Notes: generated by a model from the sequence alone, not told the origin. Shown: positions 1 through 8,210, counted from the stretch's first letter. The stretch: DNA of 64,000 nucleotides from an uncultured delta proteobacterium (GCA_903901335.1 CAIUQR010000136.1:45933-109932), one strand, 5' to 3'. Program-made: numbers and translations.

Positions 1-4
1 CCTG

Positions 5-676
5 ATGGCGCTTTTTGAAGCACGAGAAATCGTCAAGACATACGATGAGGGAATGAAGCCGATCGAGGTCCTGAGAGGGATTAATCTCTCGGTCGAAGCC
101 GGTGTGATGACGGCCATAGTCGGGGCGTCGGGCTCCGGCAAGTCCACCCTGTTAAAGATCCTCGGCACCCTTGAAGGCCCGACATCGGGAGAGATGTTCT
201 TTCAGGGGGAAAACCTGACCAAAAAGACCGATGCGGAGCTTGCCCTTTTCCGCAACCGGTCACTGGGCTTTATCTTCCAGTTTCACCACCTGCTGCCCGA
301 ATTTTCAGCCCTGGAAAATGTGATGATGCCCGGTTTGATCGCCGGCAGGAGTAAGGACGAGATGGCCGGCCCGGCTCGTGACCTGCTGGCCCTGGTCGAA
401 CTCGATCACCGTACCAGCCACCGGGTGAACGAACTCTCCGGCGGTGAACAGCAGCGGACGGCGCTTGCCAGGGCGTTGATCATGCAACCGGCAATACTCC
501 TGGCCGACGAACCTACCGGCAACCTCGACAGCCGCACGGGCAATCTGGTCTTTGATCTGCTGCACAGGCTGTGCCGGGAACGCTCGCTTGCCGCTCTGCT
601 GGTCACGCATAACATGGACCTTGCCAATCGGATGGATGCCTGCCTGACCCTGAAAGACGGAGTGCTGGCCGGATAA
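5..676 (+). CDS. lolD: Lipoprotein-releasing ABC transporter ATPase LolD
   Basis: This is the cytoplasmic ATPase that, with the membrane subunits LolC/LolE, releases outer-membrane lipoproteins from the inner membrane to LolA. The 223-residue protein is full length for the family. It shows Walker A (GASGSGKST, residues 40-48), a Q-loop within a stretch typical of LolD (GFIFQFHHLLPEF, about 88-100), the ABC signature LSGGEQQR (about 144-151) and Walker B ILLADEP (about 164-170). The ATG lies four bases into the window, so the upstream gene, probably lolC/lolE, is outside. MacB-type ATPases are close relatives; the FHHLLPEF stretch favours LolD. Confidence 0.9.
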   Translation: MALFEAREIVKTYDEGMKPIEVLRGINLSVEAGVMTAIVGASGSGKSTLLKILGTLEGPTSGEMFFQGENLTKKTDAELALFRNRSLGFIFQFHHLLPEFSALENVMMPGLIAGRSKDEMAGPARDLLALVELDHRTSHRVNELSGGEQQRTALARALIMQPAILLADEPTGNLDSRTGNLVFDLLHRLCRERSLAALLVTHNMDLANRMDACLTLKDGVLAG

Positions 677-721
677 TCGTTTCCGCCTCAGCGGGAGGCC
701 CTGTCAAGCCAACGCTCTTCT

Positions 722-1231
722 TCAGGATTGCAAGCCGGGACGCCATTCCTCGCGCAGGAGTCCAAAAAGAAGGATATCATCAACCCGGCCATCAATCTTT
801 CGTCCATTCCGCTTCTTTCCCTCCTCACGAAAACCGGCACTGCGATACATTTCGACCGCTCCCTGGTTGGACGAAAAGACCTCGAGCTCTATGCGTTCGA
901 TATTTTTCAGGAATGCTGCTTCCAATGCCTGGGCAAGAAGTTTTTTCCCCCAGCCCTGACCACGGTATTCCGGCAACAATCCCATCCCCAGACGTCCGAC
1001 ATGGGATAGCCCCTCGAACATTGCGGGAGCGACATCGCACCAGCCGACAATCTCATTCCCCTCTAGGACGACCAGGTGGACACCGCCCTTTTTCCAAATC
1101 AACTCAAGATATTCACCGGTCTGAACGGGGTTGAAGCCTGCTGTCGTGGCCAGAAATTGCCTCTCACAAGCAACCTTGGTTATACACGCCGACACACAAA
1201 AGGCATCGGCTATTTCAGTTGGACGAATCAT
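722..1231 (-). CDS. GNAT family N-acetyltransferase
   Basis: A 169-residue protein with the GNAT acetyl-CoA binding motif LPEYRGQGWGKKLL near residues 88-101 and the C-terminal pattern NQGAVEMYRSAGFREEG, where the acceptor domain ends. Such enzymes transfer an acetyl group from acetyl-CoA to an amine; the substrate cannot be read from the sequence. The ATG at 1231 is preferred over the TTG one codon earlier because an AGGAAGGG stretch lies about 10 bases upstream. It converges on lolD and stands alone. The terminal KKRNGRKIDGRVDD resembles ribosomal-protein- or antibiotic-acetylating relatives, but that is only a similarity of pattern. Confidence 0.75.
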   Translation of the reverse strand: MIRPTEIADAFCVSACITKVACERQFLATTAGFNPVQTGEYLELIWKKGGVHLVVLEGNEIVGWCDVAPAMFEGLSHVGRLGMGLLPEYRGQGWGKKLLAQALEAAFLKNIERIELEVFSSNQGAVEMYRSAGFREEGKKRNGRKIDGRVDDILLFGLLREEWRPGLQS

Positions 1232-1313
1232 CAAAATAATACCCTTCCTGGTAGCACCTCAGTAATCATTAATAAAGTTTTGTATCAAGCAAAACAGAGC
1301 CAGGGAGGATGCA

Positions 1314-2297
1314 ATGAGGCTCACAGATAAGATATCATGGTTGATGGGTCGTGTCCAAAGAAGTTTGTTTCCCCATCTCAACCAGTACCAGAAGACTTCA
1401 CTTACTGCACAGGAGGAGCGTTTTGTGTCAATTCTGGAGATTCTCCAGATTGAACGGTATGTTCCAAAGGTCGTGACGAACCATCGCTGGCCGGGACGCA
1501 ATCCTCTTGACCGTAGGGTCATGGCCCGAGCGTTCGTGGCCAAGGCATTGTATCGCCATCCAACGACCAGCGATCTGATCCGCGCTCTGAATTCGGAGGA
1601 GAGCTTGGGTCGAATATTCGGATTCGTGACTTCCGGTGCTATCCTCTTAGAGTCGACCTTCTCGCGCGCATTCGGTGAATTTGCCGCAAGCGAGCTTGGC
1701 AATCGGCTGCACGACGCCCTGGTAGAGCAATACCTTGCCGAGGAGCTTGTCGGGCATATAAGTCGGGATTCCACAGCCATTGTTGGACGTGATAAACCGG
1801 CAATGAAAGGACCAATGGAACCAATGAAACCTTGCAAAAGGGGGCGGCCAGCCAAGGGCGAGTAACGGGAACCTGCCTTCGAAAAGCGACTTGATCGCCA
1901 GGTCAACCAGTCAGCGGCGGGAGCCATCCGGGAATACCTCTATGACCTTATGAACGCCGCTTACGATGCGAAGCGGATTGAGGAAACCAGCCGGATACTG
2001 TGACATGTGCCGCTCATGGATAGAAATGGTCTTGGCCAGAAGGTTATACCCATGGCACCTTACGAAGCAGAGCGCAATAAAATCAGGTCTGGCGCGGAAC
2101 GGACGAATAACCGGTTAAAAGAGGATTTCGGTGCCAATAATGTTATGGTCAAGGGGCATAGCAAGGTAACTCATCACCTGATGTTTGGTGTCATCAATTG
2201 TTTGCGGATCAGATTATGGGTCTGCTTGGTTAGATTGTCAAAGAACAGCAATCGCACAACTGCGGGAGTGGTGCGCTTAACAATCAGGAATATTTAA
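1314..2297 (+). pseudogene. Decayed IS1182-like transposase
   Basis: A single reading frame starting at ATG 1314 gives an IS1182/IS5-type transposase: an N-terminal DUF772-like part (RNPLDRRVMARAFVAKALY, then the first catalytic-region motif SRDSTAI), a KRGRPAKGE linker, and a C-terminal part with YDLMNAAYDA, HVPLMDRN and the ERTNNRLKEDFG block that carries the last catalytic Glu. The frame is interrupted by an in-frame TAA (1863-1865) and an in-frame TGA (about 2001-2003). Compared with intact family members as I remember them, the segment between the FEKRLDRQ and YLYDLMNAAYDA blocks lacks about 60-80 residues, including the middle catalytic Asp region. It cannot be active. I see no convincing terminal inverted repeats or target duplication. 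Confidence 0.8.
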
Positions 2298-2506
2298 TAA
2301 AAAGGTAATTTATAAATAGAACAAGAGGGACATTCAGATAAATGAGCCATAATAATGTTAGGCCATTTCTCGACGCTGACGCATGTTGCTCATTTTGCAA
2401 GAGGCTCATGATACACCTTCTTGTATCTCTCTTACATTGATCACAACAATTGAACTCCCTTTCGCTGCTTTTTAGTTGTCACCTTTTTCTCCATATGCAG
2501 ATGATA

Positions 2507-2541
2507 TTTTCCGGAAATCCGATCCGGAAATCCGGAAAAAG
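2507..2541. repeat. Short TCCGGAAATCCG tandem repeat
   Basis: Two near-adjacent copies of TCCGGAAATCCG, with outer arms TTTTCCGGA and TCCGGAAAAA that are reverse complements. It could form a hairpin or be a protein-binding site. It has no visible relation to the transposase ends. Confidence 0.5.
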
Positions 2542-2622
2542 CCCCTGGTTCCTATCATTACATGACTATATTCAAACACGAATATAACCGTAAAACAACA
2601 TGATGAATTCACACCACGAGTT

Positions 2623-2638
2623 TGGCGTAAATATTGCA
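2623..2638 (+). promoter_or_regulatory. Possible sigma-54 promoter of the PEP-CTERM gene
   Basis: TGGCGTAAATATTGCA has the -24 GG and -12 GC elements at the exact spacing of the RpoN consensus (TGGCAC-N5-TTGCA). It lies about 360 bases before the ATG of the PEP-CTERM gene, so the leader would be long. In other exosortase bacteria PEP-CTERM genes are known to depend on RpoN with the PrsK/PrsR regulators, which makes the match more plausible; the link here is inference. Confidence 0.35.
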
Positions 2639-2998
2639 TACGTTAGAATTTAGACAGGGAACTTGCGTTTTTCAAAGACATCTCATTGGCAACTGAAGCA
2701 GTATATAAAAGCTCTTTTGTTAAGGGGGATGACCAAATTGTTCGTTAGTATTTGACTCTATTGTCGGTGAAAAGAGGAGGAGCTTTTGAGATTTTTTTCA
2801 AGTGACGAAAAGTCATACAAAGTTGCTTATGCAGCCTAAATCTCTTGAGTAAATAGAAACCAATCTTTCTTATTAAATTTACCAGCCTTAAAATGGAGGT
2901 CAATGTTCGGCTCACTCTGTGAAAAATTATTCCTAATCAGCAGTATGCTTTTTATTCAATCACCACAAAAGTTCAACCAACCAAAATTGGAGGAGAAA

Positions 2999-3633
2999 AT
3001 GAAAAGAATATTTTTACTGGCGGTAATCTGTGTATTTTTTTCCACACCTGTTTTAGCATCGAAAATAACGGTGCAATCCGGCTCAGTCGTTTCCTTCAGC
3101 GCCGATACGACAAAAGCAGGATCCCTGGCTGATCCGTGGCTCATTACTGAAACCCTGCAATCTCTTTCTGCAACTCTGAAGTTTTTCGATGATGCCGGAG
3201 GTTCTCCCTTGGGTGTTAACACTACCGGAACAGGTCACTCATCCGGCAAGTGGTTTACCAAAACCGTGACGAACGACACCAGTGCTGCATGGACCAGTTT
3301 TGAGCTTGAATTACAAGTAATCTTGGGCACTCCATCAGGTGACGGCGATGGCCTAAGTTTTGCCCAAGGAGGCGGATTGACTTTTTCTTCTGATAAATTC
3401 GATACTTATACACGTATTGATAATACCAGAGATTACCTGAACTTCCATGGCGGTACTATAGGCACGGTGATACGGTGACCTTCTCTTTCGCAATTACTGA
3501 CAACGCAGCAAACAATCCATTCTACCTGCTGCAAACAGCAAACAAATCAGACGTCCCGGAGCCCGCAACTCTCGTGCTTCTCGGCCTGGGTCTTTCCGGT
3601 ATAGCTGTAGTGAAAAGGAGAACACGTAAATAA
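2999..3633 (+). pseudogene. PEP-CTERM exosortase substrate, frameshifted
   Basis: A secreted protein with a signal peptide (MKRIFLLAVICVFFSTPVLA) from the ATG at 2999, which follows GGAGGAG. The body is Ser/Thr/Gly-rich like other PEP-CTERM proteins. The first frame stops at 3476-3478, but the next frame continues without a break and ends with the sorting signal VPEPATLVLLGLGLSGIAVV plus KRRTRK (3553-3630). The frames join if one G is restored near 3464-3467 (GGCACGGTG to GGCACGGGTG), so the gene is one base short. The C-terminal signal would be cut by an exosortase (EpsH-like), probably for export with an exopolysaccharide. The change could be a real mutation or a sequencing error in a short G run. 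An alternative start at 2903 lacks a ribosome binding site. Confidence 0.85.
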
Positions 3634-3657
3634 TCCACTCGGAACCAGAACTGACAA

Positions 3658-3685
3658 GGGCGGCCCATAGGCCGTCCTTTTTTTT
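3658..3685. terminator. Rho-independent terminator after the PEP-CTERM gene
   Basis: An 8-bp GC-rich stem (GGGCGGCC / GGCCGTCC, loop CATA) is followed by eight or more T residues on the plus strand. It sits between the convergent PEP-CTERM gene and the dsrE-like gene; the T run serves the plus strand. Confidence 0.85.
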
Positions 3686-3741
3686 AGCCGGCATTATTCC
3701 CAACAGCAACGGAAGCTCCCATTACCAAATATAGATTTGCT

Positions 3742-4188
3742 TTACGTAAACATGTTGATCTGACAGTCGGCAGCCTGTTGCAGAAACTGCTCCGCCGTCA
3801 TAACGATGACGCCATCGATAATTTCGTCCCTCTTGATCTTCATCATCTCCATGGTCATATGACAGGCCACAAACTGCACACCCTCCAACATGCAGAGTTC
3901 CAGCATGGTCGGGATATCGGGGATGTTTGCCTCTTCCACCTGTTTGCGCATCATGGACGAGGCCAGCTGCGGCATGCCCGGGATAGCACCCATCGGACCG
4001 AGCGGGTAGAATTTGAGTCTCTCGGCCCCACCCTTTTTGATCACATCCAGGCCGAAAAAGGTATAGAAGATGGTAGCCTGATGCCCGAGCCTGACGGTAT
4101 TTAACGCCAGGACCAAGGACGGATACGCACCGTCCAGGGTTCCGCGGGAACAGATGAACTGGTATTTCTTTTTTTGATTTTCAGACAT
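3742..4188 (-). CDS. DsrE/DsrF-like family protein
   Basis: A 148-residue protein of the DsrE/DsrF/DrsH-like family, small cytoplasmic proteins related to the sulfur-relay carriers DsrE/TusD. Family-typical features are an N-terminal strand with CSRG near residue 10, the segment FYTFFGLDVIKKG, and a C-terminal half LCMLEGVQFVACHMTMEMM with a Cys in the position often used for persulfide transfer. The start is taken at ATG 4188 because GGAGG lies five bases upstream; the longer frame from 4200 would begin inside that site. It follows the MarR gene by about 50 bases in the same direction, so both probably form one operon. A role in sulfur trafficking is inferred from the family only. Confidence 0.75.
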   Translation of the reverse strand: MSENQKKKYQFICSRGTLDGAYPSLVLALNTVRLGHQATIFYTFFGLDVIKKGGAERLKFYPLGPMGAIPGMPQLASSMMRKQVEEANIPDIPTMLELCMLEGVQFVACHMTMEMMKIKRDEIIDGVIVMTAEQFLQQAADCQINMFT

Positions 4189-4242
4189 ATGAGCCTCCAT
4201 ATTTGTTCATACTATTAACCTATTCAACAAGGAATTTTCCCC

Positions 4243-4716
4243 TTAAACCAGCATCTCTTTTACCGATTCCATAGACCTCTTCAGCTGGGACAATCCGTTG
4301 AGAAGCGCAGAACGCTGCTCCAGAGAAAACTGATCGAGGACCTTTACATGCAACTCCCCGCGAAAAGAGACGATTTCAACGACCAATTTCTCCCCTGCGG
4401 AGGTCAGCTTCAACAGCTTGACCCTTGAATCATCCGGATCATCGGTACGTTCGACCAGTCTTCTTCGCAACAAGCCCTCGACGATCTTAGTTACCCGGCT
4501 TTTGGCGACATTCAGTCTTCCGGCAATCACCTTGGCCGTCAGATACCGCTCGTTCTGGAAGAGGAGCAGACAGCGAAGCTCTGCTTCGGGCAGACCGAAA
4601 CGCTCGCTCTGGTACTGCATACGCTCCTGGCAGCACTGAAAAAGCGCGTCGACGAGCCCCTGAAACTCAAGAACTTCGCGGTTCGGGATAGGGTTTACAC
4701 TCTCTTTATTGTTCAT
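4243..4716 (-). CDS. MarR family transcriptional regulator
   Basis: A 157-residue MarR-type winged-helix protein: helix-turn-helix AKVIAGRLNVAKSRVTKIVEGL (about 62-83) and wing LVERTDDPDDSRVKLLKLT (about 87-105). It has Cys residues in the N-terminal dimer helices (CC near 28-29 and another near 48), so thiol sensing is possible but unproven. The start is ATG 4716; the earlier TTG at 4752 is better explained as part of the -35 box. A palindrome spanning the start codon suggests autoregulation, and the dsrE-like gene downstream is its likely partner. Confidence 0.85.
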   Translation of the reverse strand: MNNKESVNPIPNREVLEFQGLVDALFQCCQERMQYQSERFGLPEAELRCLLLFQNERYLTAKVIAGRLNVAKSRVTKIVEGLLRRRLVERTDDPDDSRVKLLKLTSAGEKLVVEIVSFRGELHVKVLDQFSLEQRSALLNGLSQLKRSMESVKEMLV

Positions 4717-4752
4717 TCTATGAACTATAACCACACGCTCTTTTATTGTCAA
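4711..4752 (-). promoter_or_regulatory. Promoter and operator of the MarR-dsrE operon
   Basis: On the minus strand a perfect -35 TTGACA (4752-4747) and -10 TATAGT (4729-4724) are separated by 17 bases. Only seven bases separate the -10 box from the ATG, so the transcript would be leaderless or nearly so. The palindrome GTTCATTCTATGAAC (4711-4725, arms GTTCAT/ATGAAC) covers the end of the -10 box and the start codon, where a bound repressor would block RNA polymerase. A second GTTCAT half-site lies at 4205-4210 just before the dsrE-like gene. Confidence 0.75.
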
Positions 4753-4814
4753 TTCCTTTTCAGCGGCATGAACGATCTGTGACGAACAACACGATCAAGA
4801 TCTCGTTCGTGTTG

Positions 4815-4958
4815 ATAATCGCGATCGAAACAACCAAGGCCGATATGCTTGAACCCTATTCTTACCTGCGCTTTATATTAGAGAAATTGCCGACGGCCAC
4901 AAGCCTTGAGGAGTATGAGGCGTTACTGCCTTGGAATGTTAAAATAAGCTTGATTTAA
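4815..4958 (+). pseudogene. IS66-type transposase C-terminal remnant
   Basis: The translation IETTKADMLEPYSYLRFILE followed by KLPTATSLEEYEALLPWN matches the highly conserved extreme C terminus of IS66-family transposases (typically AKANGLEPYAYLR...LP...EALLPWN). Only about 45 residues remain; the rest of the element is absent, and no start or ribosome binding site belongs to it. It lies directly upstream of the MarR promoter, head to head. Confidence 0.75.
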
Positions 4959-5091
4959 CTGACTGAAATGTGTTCTCTAATATGTGGTTACTTTTTGCAA
5001 TCCCCGCTGCCGCATTTGGGTCAAGGCGGTTGGGAGCCTCCCAGAACTGTATTAATTTACAATTCAAAAACGATTATAGAAAGGAGCTATC

Positions 5092-5637
5092 ATGCATATA
5101 CTGCTAATGCTTCATATCCGGAGAGTTGTTAGATGCTTCACCATGTGCGCATTGGCGCTCGGTATCACCGCCTGCACCTGCCCTATAAGGACAATACAAG
5201 TGTTTAGAGTCAATGAGGCGACCATCGGAACAGGGGAAGGTGTAGCGTATCTATTTATCAACAGCGGTTTTATCCGCTTAGTCGCCGTGGATGGAACACC
5301 TCTACCGGAGCCAGACCGTTTTGGTGACCAGCTGGCGACTGCCTATGAGCTCAGCCCCGGGCTGCACAGCATTAAAACAGAGTTCGCGGCGGCTTCGTCG
5401 TCGGCGGTCGGCTTGAATACTGTCACTACGAGTTGGAAGGCAGCAGGGGTTATGACGTCCATGTCAGCGGAGCCGGGCCACATTTATAGCGTGAACTATG
5501 ATCAAGAAGCGTTCCAAAAGAAAAATGTGTATCTCCCGGCTATAGGTGATTGCGGGGTGCGACAGTTGCCTACGAAAGTGGTAGCGCAGTGCGCTCTCAA
5601 TGATTACATGCCCATATGTGACAGGCTGGGACTTTAG
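5092..5637 (+). CDS. Putative lipoprotein, unrecognised
   Basis: A 181-residue protein with a long charged start, a hydrophobic stretch and a lipobox LGITAC (cleavage before Cys about 28), suggesting lipid attachment after export. An AAAGGAGC ribosome binding site lies six bases before the ATG. The mature part contains several more Cys residues (a CTCP start and CGVRQLPTKVVAQC near the end) and reads as a small beta-rich domain. I do not recognise the family. No neighbour on the same strand is close enough to suggest an operon. Confidence 0.7.
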   Translation: MHILLMLHIRRVVRCFTMCALALGITACTCPIRTIQVFRVNEATIGTGEGVAYLFINSGFIRLVAVDGTPLPEPDRFGDQLATAYELSPGLHSIKTEFAAASSSAVGLNTVTTSWKAAGVMTSMSAEPGHIYSVNYDQEAFQKKNVYLPAIGDCGVRQLPTKVVAQCALNDYMPICDRLGL

Positions 5638-5853
5638 GGTGTGCATGGGGACATCTTTAACTTGTTATACTTAGCGTCTTAATCTATTGCACATAATTTC
5701 TTTAGAATTAGGGATGTAGAGGAATTGACCGGCCTTGATTTTTTATCGACACTTGTAAAAAAAACAGGATACTATTGAAACCAAGAAATCCGATGAGCTG
5801 AGGCGATAGTTACTGGAAGTATACGAAACTTTGATAACCGGGCGGAGATAGAC

Positions 5854-6411
5854 ATGGAAAATCTGCCGATAAGCCGGGTATTCACGCTTATAGAACCGGG
5901 GCCGGTTGTCTTGGTTACTACAAATGACGGCTACAAAGACAACGTCATGACCATCTCATGGACCATGGTACTGGACTTTGCAGCAGAGTTTGCAATTACC
6001 ACTGGACCATGGAATTATTCATACACCGCGCTTCAAAAATCGAAGGAGTGTGTAATTTCAATCCCAACGGTTGACCTGATTGATACCGTTGTTGGAGTGG
6101 GAACATGCTCCGGGGCTGATACTGATAAGTTTGCAAAATTCAAACTCACCCGTTTGAAAGCCAAACATGTTCGGGCACCACTCATCAGGGAGTGCCTCGC
6201 AAATATCGAATGCAGGGTTATCGATATTGTGAGTCAATACAACATCGTTGTGCTTGAAGGTGTTGCCGCATACTTTGACAGTACGCGAGAGGAGACAAAA
6301 ACTCTCCATGCTGTTGGTGACGGGACCTTTATAGTTGATGGACGCAAAATCGACAGAAAGAAGATGATGCAGGCCAAACTTCCAAGTGGAATCCAGCCGT
6401 TAATTTGCTGA
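5854..6411 (+). CDS. Flavin reductase family protein (flavoredoxin-like)
   Basis: A 185-residue FMN-binding split-barrel protein. The N-terminal pattern PGPVVLVTTNDGYKDNVMTI and the following SWTMVLDFAAEFAIT are typical of the flavin-reductase-like domain in which the first loops bind FMN; KSKECVISIPTVDLID and GADTDKFAKFKLT continue the family pattern. Anaerobic relatives act as flavoredoxins or NAD(P)H:flavin reductases; the electron donor cannot be told. GGAGATAGAC before the ATG supports the start. Confidence 0.85.
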   Translation: MENLPISRVFTLIEPGPVVLVTTNDGYKDNVMTISWTMVLDFAAEFAITTGPWNYSYTALQKSKECVISIPTVDLIDTVVGVGTCSGADTDKFAKFKLTRLKAKHVRAPLIRECLANIECRVIDIVSQYNIVVLEGVAAYFDSTREETKTLHAVGDGTFIVDGRKIDRKKMMQAKLPSGIQPLIC

Positions 6412-6430
6412 AAAGCAGGTAAACAGGTTA

Positions 6431-6458
6431 GTGGAAAGATATTCACTTTAGAAAACAG
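6431..6458 (+). repeat. Dispersed GTGGAAAGAT repeat, copy A
   Basis: GTGGAAAGATATTCACTTTA and a few further bases, one of five related intergenic copies in this window (others at 6998, 60317, 62376 and 63186). All are on the plus strand and upstream of plus-strand genes. This copy lies 27 bases before the thioesterase gene. Confidence 0.5.
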
Positions 6459-6484
6459 AACCACTTTATTGAGAGGATAGGACT

Positions 6485-6988
6485 ATGCAGGGCACAAAAG
6501 GTTCCAGTAATTCAAGCGTCATCATTTCCAGGGTCATGCTGCCCGGGGACGCCAATGCGGCGGGCATTGCCCATGGCGGGGTGATTATGAAGGAAATCGA
6601 CAACGCTGCCGGTGTGGTCGCTGTCCGGCATACCAGAAGGATCTGCGTCACTGCCTCTATCGATCGGCTCGACTTTCACAAACCATCATTCATTGGCAAC
6701 CTCGTGACAGTCAAGGCGAGTGTCAATATGGTTGGAACTACCTCGATGGAGATCGGCGTCAGAGTCGAAACTGAAGACCTTATGGCCGGAACTGTCACGC
6801 ACCTCGCCTCGGCCTACCTGACCTTCGTCGCCCTGGATGAAAACCGGCGTCCGGTGGCGGTACCGCCGTTGGAACTGGTCACGGATGAGGATCATCGGAG
6901 AAACCGGGAGGCGATGGCCCGACGGGCGCTGCGACTTACTGAGAAGCGGAAGGAATCGGCCTGCCAGGAGGATTCGACAAGGTGTTAG
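6485..6988 (+). CDS. Acyl-CoA thioesterase, hotdog fold
   Basis: A 167-residue single-hotdog acyl-CoA thioesterase of the YciA/BFIT (Acot) type. It shows MLPGDANAAGIAHGGVIMKEIDNAAG (about 19-44), with the catalytic-type Asp in PGDAN and the conserved AHGG, followed by TASIDRLDFHKP and the final strand AYLTFVALDENRRP. It hydrolyses acyl-CoA to the free acid and CoA; chain-length preference is unknown. The basic tail after the domain (RRALRLTEKRKES) is not part of the fold. The ATG follows an AGGATAG ribosome binding site closely. Confidence 0.85.
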   Translation: MQGTKGSSNSSVIISRVMLPGDANAAGIAHGGVIMKEIDNAAGVVAVRHTRRICVTASIDRLDFHKPSFIGNLVTVKASVNMVGTTSMEIGVRVETEDLMAGTVTHLASAYLTFVALDENRRPVAVPPLELVTDEDHRRNREAMARRALRLTEKRKESACQEDSTRC

Positions 6989-6997
6989 TCATATATA

Positions 6998-7024
6998 CTG
7001 GAAAGATATGGACTTTTGGAGAAG
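6998..7024 (+). repeat. Dispersed GTGGAAAGAT repeat, copy B
   Basis: CTGGAAAGATATGGACTTTT differs from copy A at a few positions. It lies just after the thioesterase stop and about 120 bases before the next open frame. Confidence 0.4.
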
Positions 7025-7144
7025 AATATTTTCAGCAAAGGATGAGTCTTTCCATATATTTGTCCTTTTGGACGATGATATATAGATCAGCAGAATAACT
7101 TGTTAGGACAAGAACCGGAGCAAAGGAATAAGGAAAATAGCTTC

Positions 7145-7690
7145 ATGATCACAAAATGGCTTCATATGGTAGATCTGGGAGGAAACCCATGGGTTCTCCC
7201 AATTTGGTCGGCTGTTAATCACGCTATGGAGAAGGGCACTTTTCCACGTGTTGGCAATGACGTTCGTGAGCTTGGCCTATATATTTCAACTCGGCTGGAT
7301 ATGCTTCCAATAACAATTGGAAGAATTAACACCGGTTGGAAGAATCTGCACTCCGAGGCTCTGAAATTTGCTGACAAATATCAGTTTCAAAAGAACAAAG
7401 ACGGCATTGGCATACCAGTAGACCGGGCATTTCTCATTTAGTTGCTCGTTGATATTGACGCATTTTTATTCGAGACAAACTCCTGCTGTGAATTGATGAT
7501 GACATTCTTGCAAAAGATGCTCAATCACCTTGGGGAAACAATTGAGCAAGAGAAAATCACCAAGAAATTCCGTGGAATACTGATAAAGAGTGGCCACAAT
7601 CCAAATTGGTTCCGTTTGCTTGACGCCGAAAGGAATTTCTTCATTCACATGGCAACGCCTTTCGTAGCAAGTGAGTGTAAATGTACATAG
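7145..7690 (+). pseudogene. Hypothetical protein, broken by an in-frame stop
   Basis: One frame of about 180 codons is interrupted by a TAG at 7439-7441; the same frame continues as LLVDIDAFLFETNSCCELM and ends at 7690. The uninterrupted logic across the stop (AFLI-stop-LLVDIDAFLFE) indicates a single gene with a nonsense change rather than two genes. The C-terminal end, with LLDAERNFFIHMATPFVA, resembles helical HEPN-like proteins of unknown function; this is a pattern resemblance only. The ATG at 7145 is preferred over the TTG at 7100. Confidence 0.55.
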
Positions 7691-8210
7691 ACTTGTATCG
7701 TATCCTCTTACCGTCCGTATCCCGATCGGTACCTTTTTTATTTCAACCAACCCTTCTGCTCAAAATATGGTAACAACTGCTGAGAACAAATTCCAACTGG
7801 ATACGAATGAATGGAAAAACGTTCTCCCGGAGGCCGCGTGTGCGAACCGTCCGAAGGATATCCCCTCTGGGGATGACACATTTACTGTCCAACGCTCACC
7901 GAAACAGGCTGAGTTAATGAAACTGATGCCGGCTTTAGACAAAGCGCATGTTAGCAAAGCAACACGGCAAGCCGCGGTATGGATCATCACCGATAATGCT
8001 GACTACAATGACCTTGGGATTCTTGTAGTAAGTCAGTTCGGGTTTGGTGGTTCACGGGCGATTAATGAAAATGAGACGGCACAGGCAATAAAGATTGTCA
8101 ATGATGCAGGGATTGATATCACCCATAAAATGATTTGGAAGGACAAACAAATTGTTCTCAATGGCTTGAAGGATACCGACCTTAGAAATTGGCTGAAAGC
8201 AAAAAAATGA
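7671..8210 (+). CDS. Conserved hypothetical protein, probably N-terminally truncated
   Basis: The frame encodes up to 179 residues and ends RNWLKAKK. The C-terminal two thirds (ACANRPKDIPSGDDTFTVQR, then RQAAVWIITDNADYNDLGIL and DAGIDITHKMIWKD) looks like a conserved module. The N-terminal piece PLTVRIPIGTFFISTNPSAQ reads as the middle of a beta-rich domain, yet an in-frame stop lies directly upstream (7665-7667), so the original start is probably lost. The annotated GTG at 7671 overlaps the end of the preceding broken gene; ATG 7767 is the alternative. Function is not recognised. Confidence 0.5.
   Translation: MSVNVHRLVSYPLTVRIPIGTFFISTNPSAQNMVTTAENKFQLDTNEWKNVLPEAACANRPKDIPSGDDTFTVQRSPKQAELMKLMPALDKAHVSKATRQAAVWIITDNADYNDLGILVVSQFGFGGSRAINENETAQAIKIVNDAGIDITHKMIWKDKQIVLNGLKDTDLRNWLKAKK

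Larger units (their letters stand above)
2298..2998. other. AT-rich intergenic stretch before the PEP-CTERM gene
   Basis: No gene is recognisable in these 700 bases. The region holds a short tandem/inverted repeat (2507-2541), a possible sigma-54 promoter (2623-2638) and, close to the next gene, the ribosome binding site GGAGGAG at about 2989-2996. The remainder may be transcribed leader of the PEP-CTERM gene or decayed flank of the upstream insertion sequence. Confidence 0.5.
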
